A stretch of DNA of 64,000 nucleotides from Cognataquiflexum nitidum (GTDB lineage Bacteria > Bacteroidota > Bacteroidia > Cytophagales > Cyclobacteriaceae): assembly GCF_022538055.1 (NCBI RefSeq), contig NZ_JAKZAM010000004.1, forward strand, positions 1-64,000. Reading direction: 5' to 3'. The notes under the pieces are model-generated. The model was not told where the DNA came from. It was given only the letters and a program-made list of their open reading frames with translations, and searched no databases. This document shows positions 7,627-17,389 of the stretch, in pieces. Position numbers and translations under genes: made by a program. Each line of letters starts with the position of its first letter. The stretch's first letter is position 1.

Positions 7627-10600
7627 ATGAGCATCCAAAGATTAATTGAGAGTTTCAGCATTAGCCATTTGGAAGACTTCCTGAGAAGTAAGATGGATTC
7701 TTTTAGACCGGATGGTGAAGAGGATTACCTTTATTATTTCGATCAGGAGATTTTGGACAAATACAGTAAAATCGACAAAGTTGGTGAAGCTGTAGTGGGA
7801 GATGGAGACGAGTTGTTAGTGTTTGCTGCGGAGACCACAGAACCGCTGACGGAAAGAACAGGTAAAAAGAACCAATACGAAATCGCCAAGAAAATTCTCA
7901 AAACAGAGAATAAGGATGCGGCTGTTTTTGTATTTTATGATGCAATGGGCAATTTCAGGTTCAGTTTTGTCCGAGTCAATTACCAAGGCAGTAAGCGAGA
8001 CTTCAGCACCTTCAAGCGATACACCTACTTTGTATCTCCACAGCTTACCAACAAGACTTTTAAGGAGCAAATCGGCAAATGTAATTTTGAATCCTTGGAT
8101 GCCATTACAACTGCATTCAGTGTAGAACCGCTTAATAAGCAATTCTATCAGGCTATAAATACCGCATTTTATAAACTTATTGGAGGAGAAGTAAAAATAG
8201 GGCGCAGTACAGAAAATTATAAGGCTGTTCTAAAACTCCCTGACACGCCTTTGGTTAAGGAAAATCGTAAGTACTATCAGGAATTCGCAGTCCGATTGAT
8301 CGGTAGAACTATTTTTTGTTGGTTTTTGAAGGCTAAACGATCAGCCAATAATATCCCTTTGATCCCCGATGATTGGTTAAGCTCAGAAACGGTGAAAAAA
8401 ATGAAAGCTGATGGGGTAGACTATTATCATGACTTGCTTCAAAAGCTGTTTTTTGAGATTCTGAATAAGAAAAAGGAAGACCGAATGGATCATTTACCGG
8501 ATGGTTCTGATATTGTTCCGTTTCTAAATGGAGGGCTCTTTGAACCGCATGAGGATGATTTCTATGAGTTAAATGCCAAAGATAAGCTTGGTATCTCCAA
8601 GTACCGTGGTACTCTTCAAGTACCAAGTGATTGGTTTACCGATTTTTTTGAAGTCTTGGAGCAGTATAATTTCACCATAGATGAGAACAGTCTCAATGAC
8701 GCTGAAGTAAGTATAGACCCTGAAATGCTGGGAACGATTTTTGAAAATCTCTTGGCTGAGGTAAACCCGGAAACCGAAAAAAGTGCCAGAAAATCCACTG
8801 GTAGCTATTATACCCCAAGGGAAATCGTGGATTACATGATCGAACAATCTTTGGTGGAATATCTAAAAACTAAAATTGGAGAAGATTATTCAGGTGATCT
8901 CCAAAAGTTATTTCAAGAAGATGCCAAAGTAACATTCGACCAAGAAATCAGAGAGCAAATTTTGCAGGCACTATCTGAAGTAAAAATCCTGGATCCTGCT
9001 TGTGGCTCCGGTGCATTTCCGATGGGAGCGCTTCACAAAATCATTATTGCACTACAAAAATTGGATAAGGGTGCAGTGTGGTGGAAAGAAAAGCAATTGG
9101 AAAAAATCGATAACGCATTGCTCCGCAAGCAGCAAAAGGAAAAATTTGCTAACTCCAACAGTGACTATATCCGAAAACTAGGTATCATCCAACACTCGAT
9201 CTATGGGGTAGATATTCAGTCTATAGCCACAGAAATATCCAAACTGAGGAGCTTCTTGTCCTTGGTGATTGATGAAAATATAGACGATCAGCATCCTGAT
9301 GGCAATAGAGGAATTCTTCCGCTTCCCAACCTGGAATTCAAATTTGTCACCGCTAATACGCTGATAGGATTAGAGGAAAACACAGGCTTGGATTTTGGTG
9401 GTACCGAAAAGCTACAAGAAGAACTCAAAAGTATTCGAAATGAATACCTCCAAGCCTATGGAGAGGAAAAGCTAAAGCTAAAAGAAGCTTTTGAAAATCT
9501 TCAGAAACGAATAGTTCAGCAGGAAGCCAATAAAGGAGGAATCAATAATCGCTCTCAACAATTAGCGGCTTGGAAGCCTTTTGGAAATGAATCCAATGCT
9601 TGGTTTGATTCGGAGTGGATGTTTGGGTTTCAAAAATTTGATGTAATAATTGGAAACCCTCCTTACAAGGAAATATCAGAAAGAGTTCAAAAAAATTTTT
9701 TTCTAAAAAACTATCACAATGTTTTATCTGGTCATTACGATCTTTATATATTTTTCTTTAAAAAAAGTTCCGATTTGTTAAAAGAAGAAGGTGTTTTAAC
9801 ATTGATAACTCCTTATACTTTTACAGTCTATGACCAATATATAAATTTGAGAGATTTTCTTTTTTCAAATTTTTCGATTATTGAAATATCTGAAAAAATT
9901 AATTCTGTATTTAATTCAGCGGTTGTGGACACAAGTATTTCTGTTTTAGTAAAGGGTGCCAGTATTAATTCAACATTTTTCACTAAATATAATTTCGATA
10001 ATGGAGGTTTAATTAAGGAGCATAAACAAAATTTAGATAGATCAGATTATCAAGGGATGCCTTTTAATGTCAATAATATAAAGTCTCTCAAAGCCTTAGA
10101 AAAGTTGAGTAAAAATTGTCTTTCATTAGGTGAAATAACTGAAAGTACTCAGGGGATAACTGTATATGCAAAGGTTCAAGGAGAGAAAATAAATTATTTC
10201 AACGAGAAAATCATTTCAGAATTTTCAAAACCTTGTTTAAAAGGTAGAAATATAAATAGATATGAATATAATTGGAATGATTTCTACATTGAATACGGTA
10301 ATTGGTTGTGGTGTCAGAGAGATCCAGTTTTTTTCAAATCTCCAAAGATAGTTTTAAGGCAAACTTCATCAGAAATAGTTGCTACTTACATAGAAGATCC
10401 ATTTTATTTTATTGATTCTGTTCATTCAATTATTCAGAAAGATTCAAATTTTGAATTAAAGTATATACTAGGGATAATAAATTCAAAACTTGGAAATTAC
10501 ATGTATAAATTAATAATAAATGAATCCGGAAGAGTTTTTCCACAGGTTAGATTAAGTAATCTAAGAAAAATTCCAATAAAAGTTGTTTCCAAAGAAAAAC

Positions 10601-10731
10601 AATCATTATTAATTAGATTAGTAGATAAGGCTTTAACCTATCAAGATACGAATAAGCTTATAAAGGAAATTGATGATTATGTATTTGATTTATATGGAAT
10701 TGATGATGAAAGATTAATCGATTCTATTTAA
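7627..10731 (+). CDS. Eco57I-like N6-adenine DNA methyltransferase / restriction-modification subunit, 1034 aa
   Basis: The SAM-binding motif I, DPACGSGAFPMG, is near residue 455 and the catalytic motif IV, NPPY, near 677, giving the gamma order typical of type IIG and Eco57I-like enzymes. The C-terminal about 350 residues after NPPY should be the target-recognition domain. From about base 9650 the DNA becomes strikingly AT-rich compared with the first 2 kb of the same gene, as expected for a swapped specificity domain. I see no clear nuclease motif in the N-terminal 400 residues. The next gene, 45 nt downstream, is a PLD-SNF2 helicase, and the two probably form one restriction-modification-like system: a modification and recognition subunit plus a translocase or nuclease. 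Confidence 0.88.
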   Translation: MSIQRLIESFSISHLEDFLRSKMDSFRPDGEEDYLYYFDQEILDKYSKIDKVGEAVVGDGDELLVFAAETTEPLTERTGKKNQYEIAKKILKTENKDAAVFVFYDAMGNFRFSFVRVNYQGSKRDFSTFKRYTYFVSPQLTNKTFKEQIGKCNFESLDAITTAFSVEPLNKQFYQAINTAFYKLIGGEVKIGRSTENYKAVLKLPDTPLVKENRKYYQEFAVRLIGRTIFCWFLKAKRSANNIPLIPDDWLSSETVKKMKADGVDYYHDLLQKLFFEILNKKKEDRMDHLPDGSDIVPFLNGGLFEPHEDDFYELNAKDKLGISKYRGTLQVPSDWFTDFFEVLEQYNFTIDENSLNDAEVSIDPEMLGTIFENLLAEVNPETEKSARKSTGSYYTPREIVDYMIEQSLVEYLKTKIGEDYSGDLQKLFQEDAKVTFDQEIREQILQALSEVKILDPACGSGAFPMGALHKIIIALQKLDKGAVWWKEKQLEKIDNALLRKQQKEKFANSNSDYIRKLGIIQHSIYGVDIQSIATEISKLRSFLSLVIDENIDDQHPDGNRGILPLPNLEFKFVTANTLIGLEENTGLDFGGTEKLQEELKSIRNEYLQAYGEEKLKLKEAFENLQKRIVQQEANKGGINNRSQQLAAWKPFGNESNAWFDSEWMFGFQKFDVIIGNPPYKEISERVQKNFFLKNYHNVLSGHYDLYIFFFKKSSDLLKEEGVLTLITPYTFTVYDQYINLRDFLFSNFSIIEISEKINSVFNSAVVDTSISVLVKGASINSTFFTKYNFDNGGLIKEHKQNLDRSDYQGMPFNVNNIKSLKALEKLSKNCLSLGEITESTQGITVYAKVQGEKINYFNEKIISEFSKPCLKGRNINRYEYNWNDFYIEYGNWLWCQRDPVFFKSPKIVLRQTSSEIVATYIEDPFYFIDSVHSIIQKDSNFELKYILGIINSKLGNYMYKLIINESGRVFPQVRLSNLRKIPIKVVSKEKQSLLIRLVDKALTYQDTNKLIKEIDDYVFDLYGIDDERLIDSI

Positions 10732-10776
10732 TAATGGCAAATGAATAAGGGGAAATTTAAAATCAAATACATATAA

Positions 10777-13700
10777 ATGTCAAACTTCATTACAAATAGC
10801 CAATCACAAACCTCCTTAAAAAGCAGGTTGGAGAGTTTAATTACAGCAAGTACGGAATTACGGTTTTTGGTAGGCTTCTTTTACTTTTCCGGTTGGCAGG
10901 TCATCTATCAGAAGCTTCAGGAAAATCCTGATGTTAAGCTAAGAATCCTGGTTGGTCTTCAAGTAGATAAGTACCTGTCAAGCACCATCGAAATAGCAGC
11001 TAAAGAGGCGGGACTAAGCAATGAAGAATACTTTGCCAAATTTATCAAGTCACTTGGATTTGCCTTGAACAATCCGGATTTGGATACGGAGGAGTTTTAC
11101 CTACAAGTGAGTTTTTTCCTGGAGTTACTAGAGACCGGTCGCATCATCATCAAACAAACCAAAGAACCCAATCATGCCAAGCTCTATCTATTCAGCTTAA
11201 AGGAAGAATATCGGCAGTTGATGAATCTGCCGGGTACTTTTATTACCGGAAGTAGCAACCTGACTAAGGCAGGTCTTCATGGGCAGATGGAGTTCAATGT
11301 GGAGATTCGTGATTATGGATTTCAAGAAGCTGCAGATTTTTTTGAATCCCTCTGGGAAACGGCCATTCCGATCACCGCTGCGCCTAATGGAGCCAGGCAA
11401 ATTGTCGAATTCATCCGCAAAAAAACCCAAGTTTCGGAAATCAGCCCTTTTGAAGCCTATGCCTTGATTCTCAAAACCTACATAGACCTTCAAGAAGCTA
11501 AGAATGTAAATCCTGCCATAGACAGACTTCTGGAAAGTAACGGCTTTGAAAAGTATGCTTACCAAATCGATGCTGTTAATCAGGCTCTAAAAGTCATTGA
11601 AAACTATAATGGGGTGATCATTGCTGATGTGGTAGGTTTGGGAAAATCTGTAATCGCTTCCTTAATCGCCAGCCAAATTGGTCAGCGAGGCTTGATTATA
11701 TGTCCTCCTGGTTTGATAGGTAATAAACAGGAACAAACAGGATGGTATGAATACAAGAATAAATTTAGATTGTACGATTGGGATATAGAAAGTTCTGGTA
11801 TGGTGAGGCAGCTAGCGGATGCCATGGATGCAAATGACCATGGCTATGAAGTCATCATTGTAGATGAAGCCCATAAGTTTCGAAATCAGGATACCGAAGA
11901 CTATGAGGCGCTGTTGGAAATTTGCAGGGGCAAAAAAGTAATCCTGCTTTCCGCCACACCTTTTAATAATTCACCAGCTGATATTTTTGCTCTATTGAAA
12001 TTGTTTATTGTTCCAGGAGCATCTCCTTTAACCTTGGATTCTGATCTTGAGGCCCGTTTTGCCAATTACAATTATAATTTCAGAAGGCTATCCGATATCA
12101 TCAAGTACATCAACTCAGGCGATCCAAATAAGCGAAGGCGAATTGAAAAATACTACAAGGATATCTTTGGACAAGAACCACCAATTGAACTTGCCCGTGT
12201 GAGAAATCGAGTACAGGAGATTGCCAATGATATCAAAAATGTCATTACTCCGATCACGATCAGGAGAAACCGACTGGATCTAAAAGCAGATTTTGAGTAC
12301 AAAAAAGAAATAGATAACCTTTCAGAGGTAGAGAATCCTAAAGAACTCTTTTATGAATTGTCCCACGATCAGTTAAATTTCTATAACACGCTGATTTCAT
12401 CCTATTTCATCGAAGGCGGTCGATTTACAGGTGCGATCTACAAACCTTTTGAATACGAACAGGAATTGAGCAGAGAGGAAGACGAAGACCTCAATGAATC
12501 AGACAACAGAACACTGCAACAACAACGTAACTTATATGATTTCATGCGCAGATTGCTGATCAAGCGATTTGAAAGTTCGTTTGGTGCTTTTGATAAAAGT
12601 ATTCAGCGATTCCTCAGTACCAATCGCATGGTACTGACCTTTGTCGAGCAATCAGGAAGATATGTGTTGGATCGAAAGGTAATTGAGGCAATCTACAATG
12701 CCGAGGAAGATGATTTTGTACTGGATGAAATTGAAAGAGCATTGGAGGAGTTTCGGCAAAATGCTGAGTCAGGAAGTAGGACACCAAAACATACTCACAT
12801 TTATCAAGTCGATGAATTTGAAAGGCAGGATGATTTCATCAGAGACATTAAGAATGATATTAAGCTATTCGAGGAGATAGCTACCACGATTACTCGATTG
12901 GATTTGGTCAATAAAGATCCGAAAAGAGAGAAAGTGCTGCTGGAAATTTTGGTAGCTCTCAATCAGAAGGAAAAAGGTAACCCAAAGCGTAAGTTGATTA
13001 TTTTCTCGGAATATGCAGATACGGTGAGGCACTTGGAGCAATTCTTCACTCAAAGGTTGAATGGTCGGGTGATGATCTGTGATGGAAGTATTTCCAAGAA
13101 GTTTGCCTTAGACTTAGATGCTAATTTCAATGCCAAGCATCCAAAACAAGTGGATGATTATGATGTGCTGATTACAACTGATAAGTTGGCAGAGGGTTTT
13201 AACCTTAATCGTGCCGGCTTGATTGTCAATTATGACATACCATGGAACCCCACCAAGGTGATCCAGCGTGTCGGAAGGATAAACCGGATGAGTGCCAAGG
13301 TTTTTGATAAACTATATATCTATAATTTCTTTCCCACGGAGCAAGGTGCAGAATACGTACGAAGCAGGGAAATTGCCCAGCAGAAGATGTTTTTGATTCA
13401 TAATGCTCTTGGGGAAGATGCCAAAATTTTTGATCCTGAAGAAGAGCCTTCAGCCAGCGGTTTGTACGAAAAAATCAATTCAGACCCAGAGGCAGATGCA
13501 GAGTTGAGCACAGTGACCTCCATCAGAAATGCCTATAACCAAATCAAGGAACAACATCCGGAATTGATTGAGAAAATTTCCCACCTTCCGAATCGTATAA
13601 AAACTGCAAAGCTATACCATGAGAATAATGTGCTAGTACTGAAAAGGAAAGGTATGGCGCTTTTCTCCTTGTCAGGTAGATTGGAAAACGGAAAAGTTGA

Positions 13701-14187
13701 GGTGGATGAAATTCTTTTTGAACAATTGTTGGAAAAAGTCAAGTGTTCGGAAGAAACCGCCAGACAGCATTTAAGTACTCGTTTTTGGCAGGTTTATGAT
13801 GAAATGAAGGATTTTAAGAAGACTTTCCGAAAGAGCAGATCCAAGTCAGAAATAGACCTAGATGTAAAGGCTTCCAATTCCCTCAAATCGCTACTGAGAG
13901 ATCATGAAATCCAGATTACGCAGGACTTAAAAGACTTTATTAATACCATTATTACTGACCTAAGAAAGTACAAAACCTTTTCCAAGTTTGGACTACGTCA
14001 ATTCATCTTGGAATCAAGTAATCCAAGGAAGAAAGACAAAGAAGCAGTACTAGAGGCGGTGAAAATTGTTCGAAGAAAGCGAGGTTCAGATTATTTGGAT
14101 ATTGTGATGGAGCGCACCCAACATTTGGAAGATGCGGTAGTGATAGCGGTGGAGAATATTGGTGGATCTGATGGTACTGATAAATGA
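10777..14187 (+). CDS. PLD-domain SNF2-family helicase, 1136 aa
   Basis: The N-terminal phospholipase D-like domain (about residues 1-200) has one HxK half-motif, HAKLYLF, near 133, followed by GSSNLTKAGL. An SF2/SNF2 helicase follows, with GLGKS near 287, DEAH at about 361, LLSATPFNN, and in the second RecA lobe IIFSEYADT and QRVGRINRM. A charged helical C-terminus ends the protein. A single HxK motif fits PLD nucleases that work as dimers. It directly follows the adenine methyltransferase, and similar helicase-methyltransferase pairs are common in restriction-modification-like systems. It is not a DISARM set, because no DUF1998 partner is visible here. Confidence 0.85.
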   Translation: MSNFITNSQSQTSLKSRLESLITASTELRFLVGFFYFSGWQVIYQKLQENPDVKLRILVGLQVDKYLSSTIEIAAKEAGLSNEEYFAKFIKSLGFALNNPDLDTEEFYLQVSFFLELLETGRIIIKQTKEPNHAKLYLFSLKEEYRQLMNLPGTFITGSSNLTKAGLHGQMEFNVEIRDYGFQEAADFFESLWETAIPITAAPNGARQIVEFIRKKTQVSEISPFEAYALILKTYIDLQEAKNVNPAIDRLLESNGFEKYAYQIDAVNQALKVIENYNGVIIADVVGLGKSVIASLIASQIGQRGLIICPPGLIGNKQEQTGWYEYKNKFRLYDWDIESSGMVRQLADAMDANDHGYEVIIVDEAHKFRNQDTEDYEALLEICRGKKVILLSATPFNNSPADIFALLKLFIVPGASPLTLDSDLEARFANYNYNFRRLSDIIKYINSGDPNKRRRIEKYYKDIFGQEPPIELARVRNRVQEIANDIKNVITPITIRRNRLDLKADFEYKKEIDNLSEVENPKELFYELSHDQLNFYNTLISSYFIEGGRFTGAIYKPFEYEQELSREEDEDLNESDNRTLQQQRNLYDFMRRLLIKRFESSFGAFDKSIQRFLSTNRMVLTFVEQSGRYVLDRKVIEAIYNAEEDDFVLDEIERALEEFRQNAESGSRTPKHTHIYQVDEFERQDDFIRDIKNDIKLFEEIATTITRLDLVNKDPKREKVLLEILVALNQKEKGNPKRKLIIFSEYADTVRHLEQFFTQRLNGRVMICDGSISKKFALDLDANFNAKHPKQVDDYDVLITTDKLAEGFNLNRAGLIVNYDIPWNPTKVIQRVGRINRMSAKVFDKLYIYNFFPTEQGAEYVRSREIAQQKMFLIHNALGEDAKIFDPEEEPSASGLYEKINSDPEADAELSTVTSIRNAYNQIKEQHPELIEKISHLPNRIKTAKLYHENNVLVLKRKGMALFSLSGRLENGKVEVDEILFEQLLEKVKCSEETARQHLSTRFWQVYDEMKDFKKTFRKSRSKSEIDLDVKASNSLKSLLRDHEIQITQDLKDFINTIITDLRKYKTFSKFGLRQFILESSNPRKKDKEAVLEAVKIVRRKRGSDYLDIVMERTQHLEDAVVIAVENIGGSDGTDK

Positions 14188-14219
14188 GTAAATACTATCC
14201 AAAACCCGACTATTTATCA

Positions 14220-14345
14220 GCTGTGTACAGGTGGAGTTTGCCTTGGAGAGGCAGTTTTTACATGCCCTGTGGTATGATCCTGAAAATGATGTAATTAGGC
14301 GTATTGGGATGTTTAAGGAGCAGAGTCCCGATATTTAAGGTGATA
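14220..14345 (+). pseudogene. gene remnant, family unknown (left copy)
   Basis: A short frame around 14239-14336 encodes LERQFLHALWYDPENDVIRR and then IGMFKEQSPDI before a stop. The bases just after the stop continue a related frame (GDIGELRKSF). The same pattern, with the shared run AAGGTGATATTGGA, recurs in diverged form at about 18935-19035. The two pieces appear to be decayed copies of one gene end lying on either side of the GHKL module. I cannot name the family. Confidence 0.4.
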
Positions 14346-14478
14346 TTGGAGAGTTGAGAAAAAGCTTTCAAAGAATCTTGAGTTTTTGGTTTTTTACAGT
14401 ATTTATAATTAAAAGATATGATAAAATTGATTTTAGAAAGATTGATCCATGAAGATGCAGGGAGCCCAAGATTAGCAA

Positions 14479-14625
14479 ATGGAATTGAATTCGAATGCTG
14501 ATTACCAAAAGCTAAATGACATTGGAAAAACTACAGCGACTGAAGAGTTAAGCAAATTGATAGAATTAGGAGTGTTGACCGCTCCAACTGCCAAAGGACG
14601 TGGAGCAAAATATACCCTGAATTAA
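14479..14625 (+). pseudogene. remnant of a winged-helix C-terminus
   Basis: This 48-codon frame encodes KLNDIGKTTATEELSKLIEL and then GVLTAPTAKGRGAKYTLN. The pattern matches the C-terminal winged helix of AlbA_2-type ATP-binding regulators or Fic proteins. No N-terminal body precedes it. After the stop, the repeated words TTGGCCGCTAATTGGCC and TTGGCCGCTAATTGACC continue to 14671, resembling the repetitive tails of such proteins. It is most likely the stump of a deleted gene. Confidence 0.5.
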
Positions 14626-14687
14626 TTGGCCGCTAATTGGCCGAATGGGTCGGTGATTGGCCGCTAATTGACCAAAAGGAGAATCGC

Positions 14688-14888
14688 ATGAGTAAACTAA
14701 GCAATAAAATAGAAGCACACGACCGCTCCATTACAGAAGTTTTGGACGATAAAAAGTACACCGTAGATTACTTTCAACGGGAATACAAATGGGAAGAACG
14801 CCATATTGAGCAGTTGGTTTCTGACTTTACCTTATCTTTTGTAAATAAATGTAATCTGAATCTACTCACATTACCATTGCAACGCTAA
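14688..14888 (+). pseudogene. remnant of a DUF262 (ParB-like) protein N-terminus
   Basis: From ATG 14688 the translation runs through KYTVDYFQREYKWEERHIEQ, which fits the start of DUF262/GmrSD-type proteins with the usual YxxPxFQRxYxW-like signature slightly altered. The similarity ends around SDFTL (base 14835), and the frame then runs into unrelated sequence and a stop at 14886-14888. The remainder of a normally 500-700 residue protein is absent. It marks past loss of a type IV restriction-like gene in this island. Confidence 0.5.
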
Positions 14889-14984
14889 GAAGTCTAAAGA
14901 AGGCAAGGTTCGTTATGGAGACGTTGAACTAAAAATGATATTCTACAATATTTACACTAATTATACATGTAACTCAAAAATAAT

Positions 14985-16616
14985 ATGAATTGGATTTTTG
15001 CAAAACATACGGATTACTTAGATAATCATGGGTTTAAAGACAATGAAATAGTAAAGTTTGGCCGGGACACTGCCAAATCCCTTGTTAGGGAAGCGATTCA
15101 AAATTCTTGTGATGCCTTGGATGTCGAGAAGCATTCAACAGTAAAGGTGGTTATCAAGCAAGGGAGGATAAGTAAGGGTCAACTCCTGAATTTTTCACAA
15201 ATTGAAGATCATATCAAAAACTGTCTACATAAATCAAACGATCCCTCAGAAAATGCAGAAATCCAGAGGCATATTGATGCTTTTGAGAGGGATGGTTACC
15301 GTTATATTGAAATTTCAGATTACAATACCACCGGCATGGGTTTAAATGCTTTTGAAGGGTTTACTCAAGGCGTATACAAATCTTCTCAAAAAGTGGCCGG
15401 ATCTCAGGGCAGTAAAGGTGTTGGAAAAGCCGCCTATTATGCGTCCTCTTATTTGAGAACCATGCTGATTTCAACAAAAAGTGATGAAGGTTTGAGGTTT
15501 AGAGGAATTGCCAAACTATCTAACCATAAAGACCCTGAAGATGAAAATGGCAAATTGAATTATAAAGGTTTTTATGGAGACTTGGCTACAAAGGAAGAAG
15601 ATGAAATCCCCGAGGGTTTTATAAGAACAGAAAATGGAACATCCATATTTATTATTGGCTTGTGGAATTTGGATGACTTGGAGTCTGAAATTATTAAAGA
15701 GGTTCTGAGGAATTATTGGTTCGCCATTTATAAGGACCAGCTACATGTCAATGTTAATGATACAGAACTCAGGAGTCATAATTTAGGGGACTTCATCACA
15801 ACATATTTCACTGATTTTAAAGATTATGTAAGAGGAGGAAATCAGAATCCTAGACCATTTTTTGAAACTGTGGAGAAAGGGAAACAATTTGAAAAGGAAA
15901 TACGAAACATTGGTACTTGTCACCTTTGGCTGCATCAGGATCCTCTGTTCCAATTAGGCGCAGTTGCTAGATTTAGAAAAACCAAAATGTTAATCTATAA
16001 AGAAAAAAATCTCGATATGGGCTATGCAGGGGTGTTTTTATGTGATAATGAGGAGGGAAATATTTTTCTTAAGGAAATTGAAAATGAGGCACATGATATT
16101 TGGAATGAAAAGGAGAATCCCTTGTATACAACAAGAGCTAGGGTAACCTTACAGGAAATCAAAGAATTCATTTTACAAAAATATAAGGAGTTTGCTGGCT
16201 TGAATGATTCAACGGCCTTTACAATTGATACGATCGATGATCTTTTTAATTTCTCAAGCTCCAAAGGTCAATCAATCAATAAAAAGGCTCCTATAAAACG
16301 CCCTCAACCTCTTCCCGGTGAAGAAACCAAGGAGAGGATAATTGATAAAGCTATTTTTAAAGCATTTAATGAAAATGGGAATATTTATTACCGTTTGACT
16401 TTATTTAGTAGCGTTTCTAAAAAGGGGCAAAAATTTAAAGTTTCTATGGGTACTGATTCCAGTAAAGAAGAGGTAAAAATACTAGAATCCGGTAAAGGTA
16501 TACCTGCGGGGAGTTTCATTACCCTAGATATTCAAAAAGGAGAAAATGTAATTGATAAAATTAGATTAGACTCTCCTTTTTTGGTTGCTCCCTCTATCAT
16601 TTCTGTCTCAAATTAA
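14985..16616 (+). CDS. GHKL (HATPase) ATPase, MutL/MORC-like, 543 aa
   Basis: The Bergerat-fold ATP site is clear: the N-box SLVREAIQNSCDALD is at about residues 31-45, a G1-like stretch (EISDYNTTGMG) near 105-115, and the G2-type glycine loop GSQGSKGVGKAAYYAS at about 137-152. The C-terminal about 130 residues are a separate, probably beta-rich domain. GHKL ATPases of this kind act as ATP-gated clamps and occur in bacterial restriction and defence clusters. The gene is followed 5 nt later by a 255-aa unknown, which overlaps the DUF6339-like gene, so the three form an operon. No methyltransferase lies within the trio. Partner function is unknown. Confidence 0.82.
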   Translation: MNWIFAKHTDYLDNHGFKDNEIVKFGRDTAKSLVREAIQNSCDALDVEKHSTVKVVIKQGRISKGQLLNFSQIEDHIKNCLHKSNDPSENAEIQRHIDAFERDGYRYIEISDYNTTGMGLNAFEGFTQGVYKSSQKVAGSQGSKGVGKAAYYASSYLRTMLISTKSDEGLRFRGIAKLSNHKDPEDENGKLNYKGFYGDLATKEEDEIPEGFIRTENGTSIFIIGLWNLDDLESEIIKEVLRNYWFAIYKDQLHVNVNDTELRSHNLGDFITTYFTDFKDYVRGGNQNPRPFFETVEKGKQFEKEIRNIGTCHLWLHQDPLFQLGAVARFRKTKMLIYKEKNLDMGYAGVFLCDNEEGNIFLKEIENEAHDIWNEKENPLYTTRARVTLQEIKEFILQKYKEFAGLNDSTAFTIDTIDDLFNFSSSKGQSINKKAPIKRPQPLPGEETKERIIDKAIFKAFNENGNIYYRLTLFSSVSKKGQKFKVSMGTDSSKEEVKILESGKGIPAGSFITLDIQKGENVIDKIRLDSPFLVAPSIISVSN

Positions 16617-16621
16617 TAATT

Positions 16622-17389
16622 ATGAAACAGTCCTTCAGTTTTCCTTATAATGTTAAATTAATGCCTTGTGATTTGAAGGAATTGGATCCAACTGAGGATT
16701 CCTTCAGATATAAAGTTGATCTTCCAACAAGAATTTCAGTAGATTCAGTTTTAAGGGAATGTTTTCCCAAGTGTTCTTTAATCGCGGAGCTCAATTGTTC
16801 GGCTACAATTTACCGTAGTCTTATTGAAGGAGACGGCGTTGAAGAGTTAGTTATTGATATTCCAAAAAATAAAGTGATTGAAAATTTCACTTTGGACGTC
16901 CTGCTTGTTGTTAAAGAAAGTTTTCTTTGGGATGACCAAAATCTAGAAAAAGGAATGCCTGTCGCTCACTTGGGCTCATTTAAAATTGATTTACAAACAA
17001 GAGCCCAGGGGTTAATTTCTTTTGTTGAGCATGACAAGGATGAGTTCAAAAACTTATTTAATGATAATATGATTCAGGTTCTAATTCCCAAAAATCAATT
17101 TAAATGGTTATTATTAAAATCAAAAGATCCTTTGGTCAAAAACCTAATGAATGCGCAGTTTGCACAGTTAGCTTTAATTGAAGGTTGCCAATTGATGCAA
17201 TCAGAGACATATGACCATCTCTTATGGCAGCAAGAATTAAAATCAAAATGGAGGTCTTACTCGGACCAAGAAAAAGATTATCCTGAAAGCGATGAAATAT
17301 CGGGGTTCGTGAACCATATTTTGGTAAACCCCACCAAAAGCCTTTTTGAATTTTTGATTCACTCTGATAACAATAAAGAAGATGAGTAA
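16622..17389 (+). CDS. hypothetical protein of the GHKL module, 255 aa
   Basis: I do not recognise this family. The N-terminal about 140 residues look beta-rich. The C-terminal half is helical and rich in Lys, Gln and Trp, and the tail is acidic. No nuclease motif is visible. It starts 5 nt after the GHKL gene stop and overlaps the next gene by 8 nt, so it should be translated together with both. It may be a structural or adaptor subunit of the same complex; this is inference from gene order. Confidence 0.72.
   Translation: MKQSFSFPYNVKLMPCDLKELDPTEDSFRYKVDLPTRISVDSVLRECFPKCSLIAELNCSATIYRSLIEGDGVEELVIDIPKNKVIENFTLDVLLVVKESFLWDDQNLEKGMPVAHLGSFKIDLQTRAQGLISFVEHDKDEFKNLFNDNMIQVLIPKNQFKWLLLKSKDPLVKNLMNAQFAQLALIEGCQLMQSETYDHLLWQQELKSKWRSYSDQEKDYPESDEISGFVNHILVNPTKSLFEFLIHSDNNKEDE

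Noticed and set aside
10777..14187. DISARM assignment for the PLD helicase and methyltransferase
   Set aside because: DISARM needs a DUF1998 protein and a separate PLD protein; neither is visible in the window.
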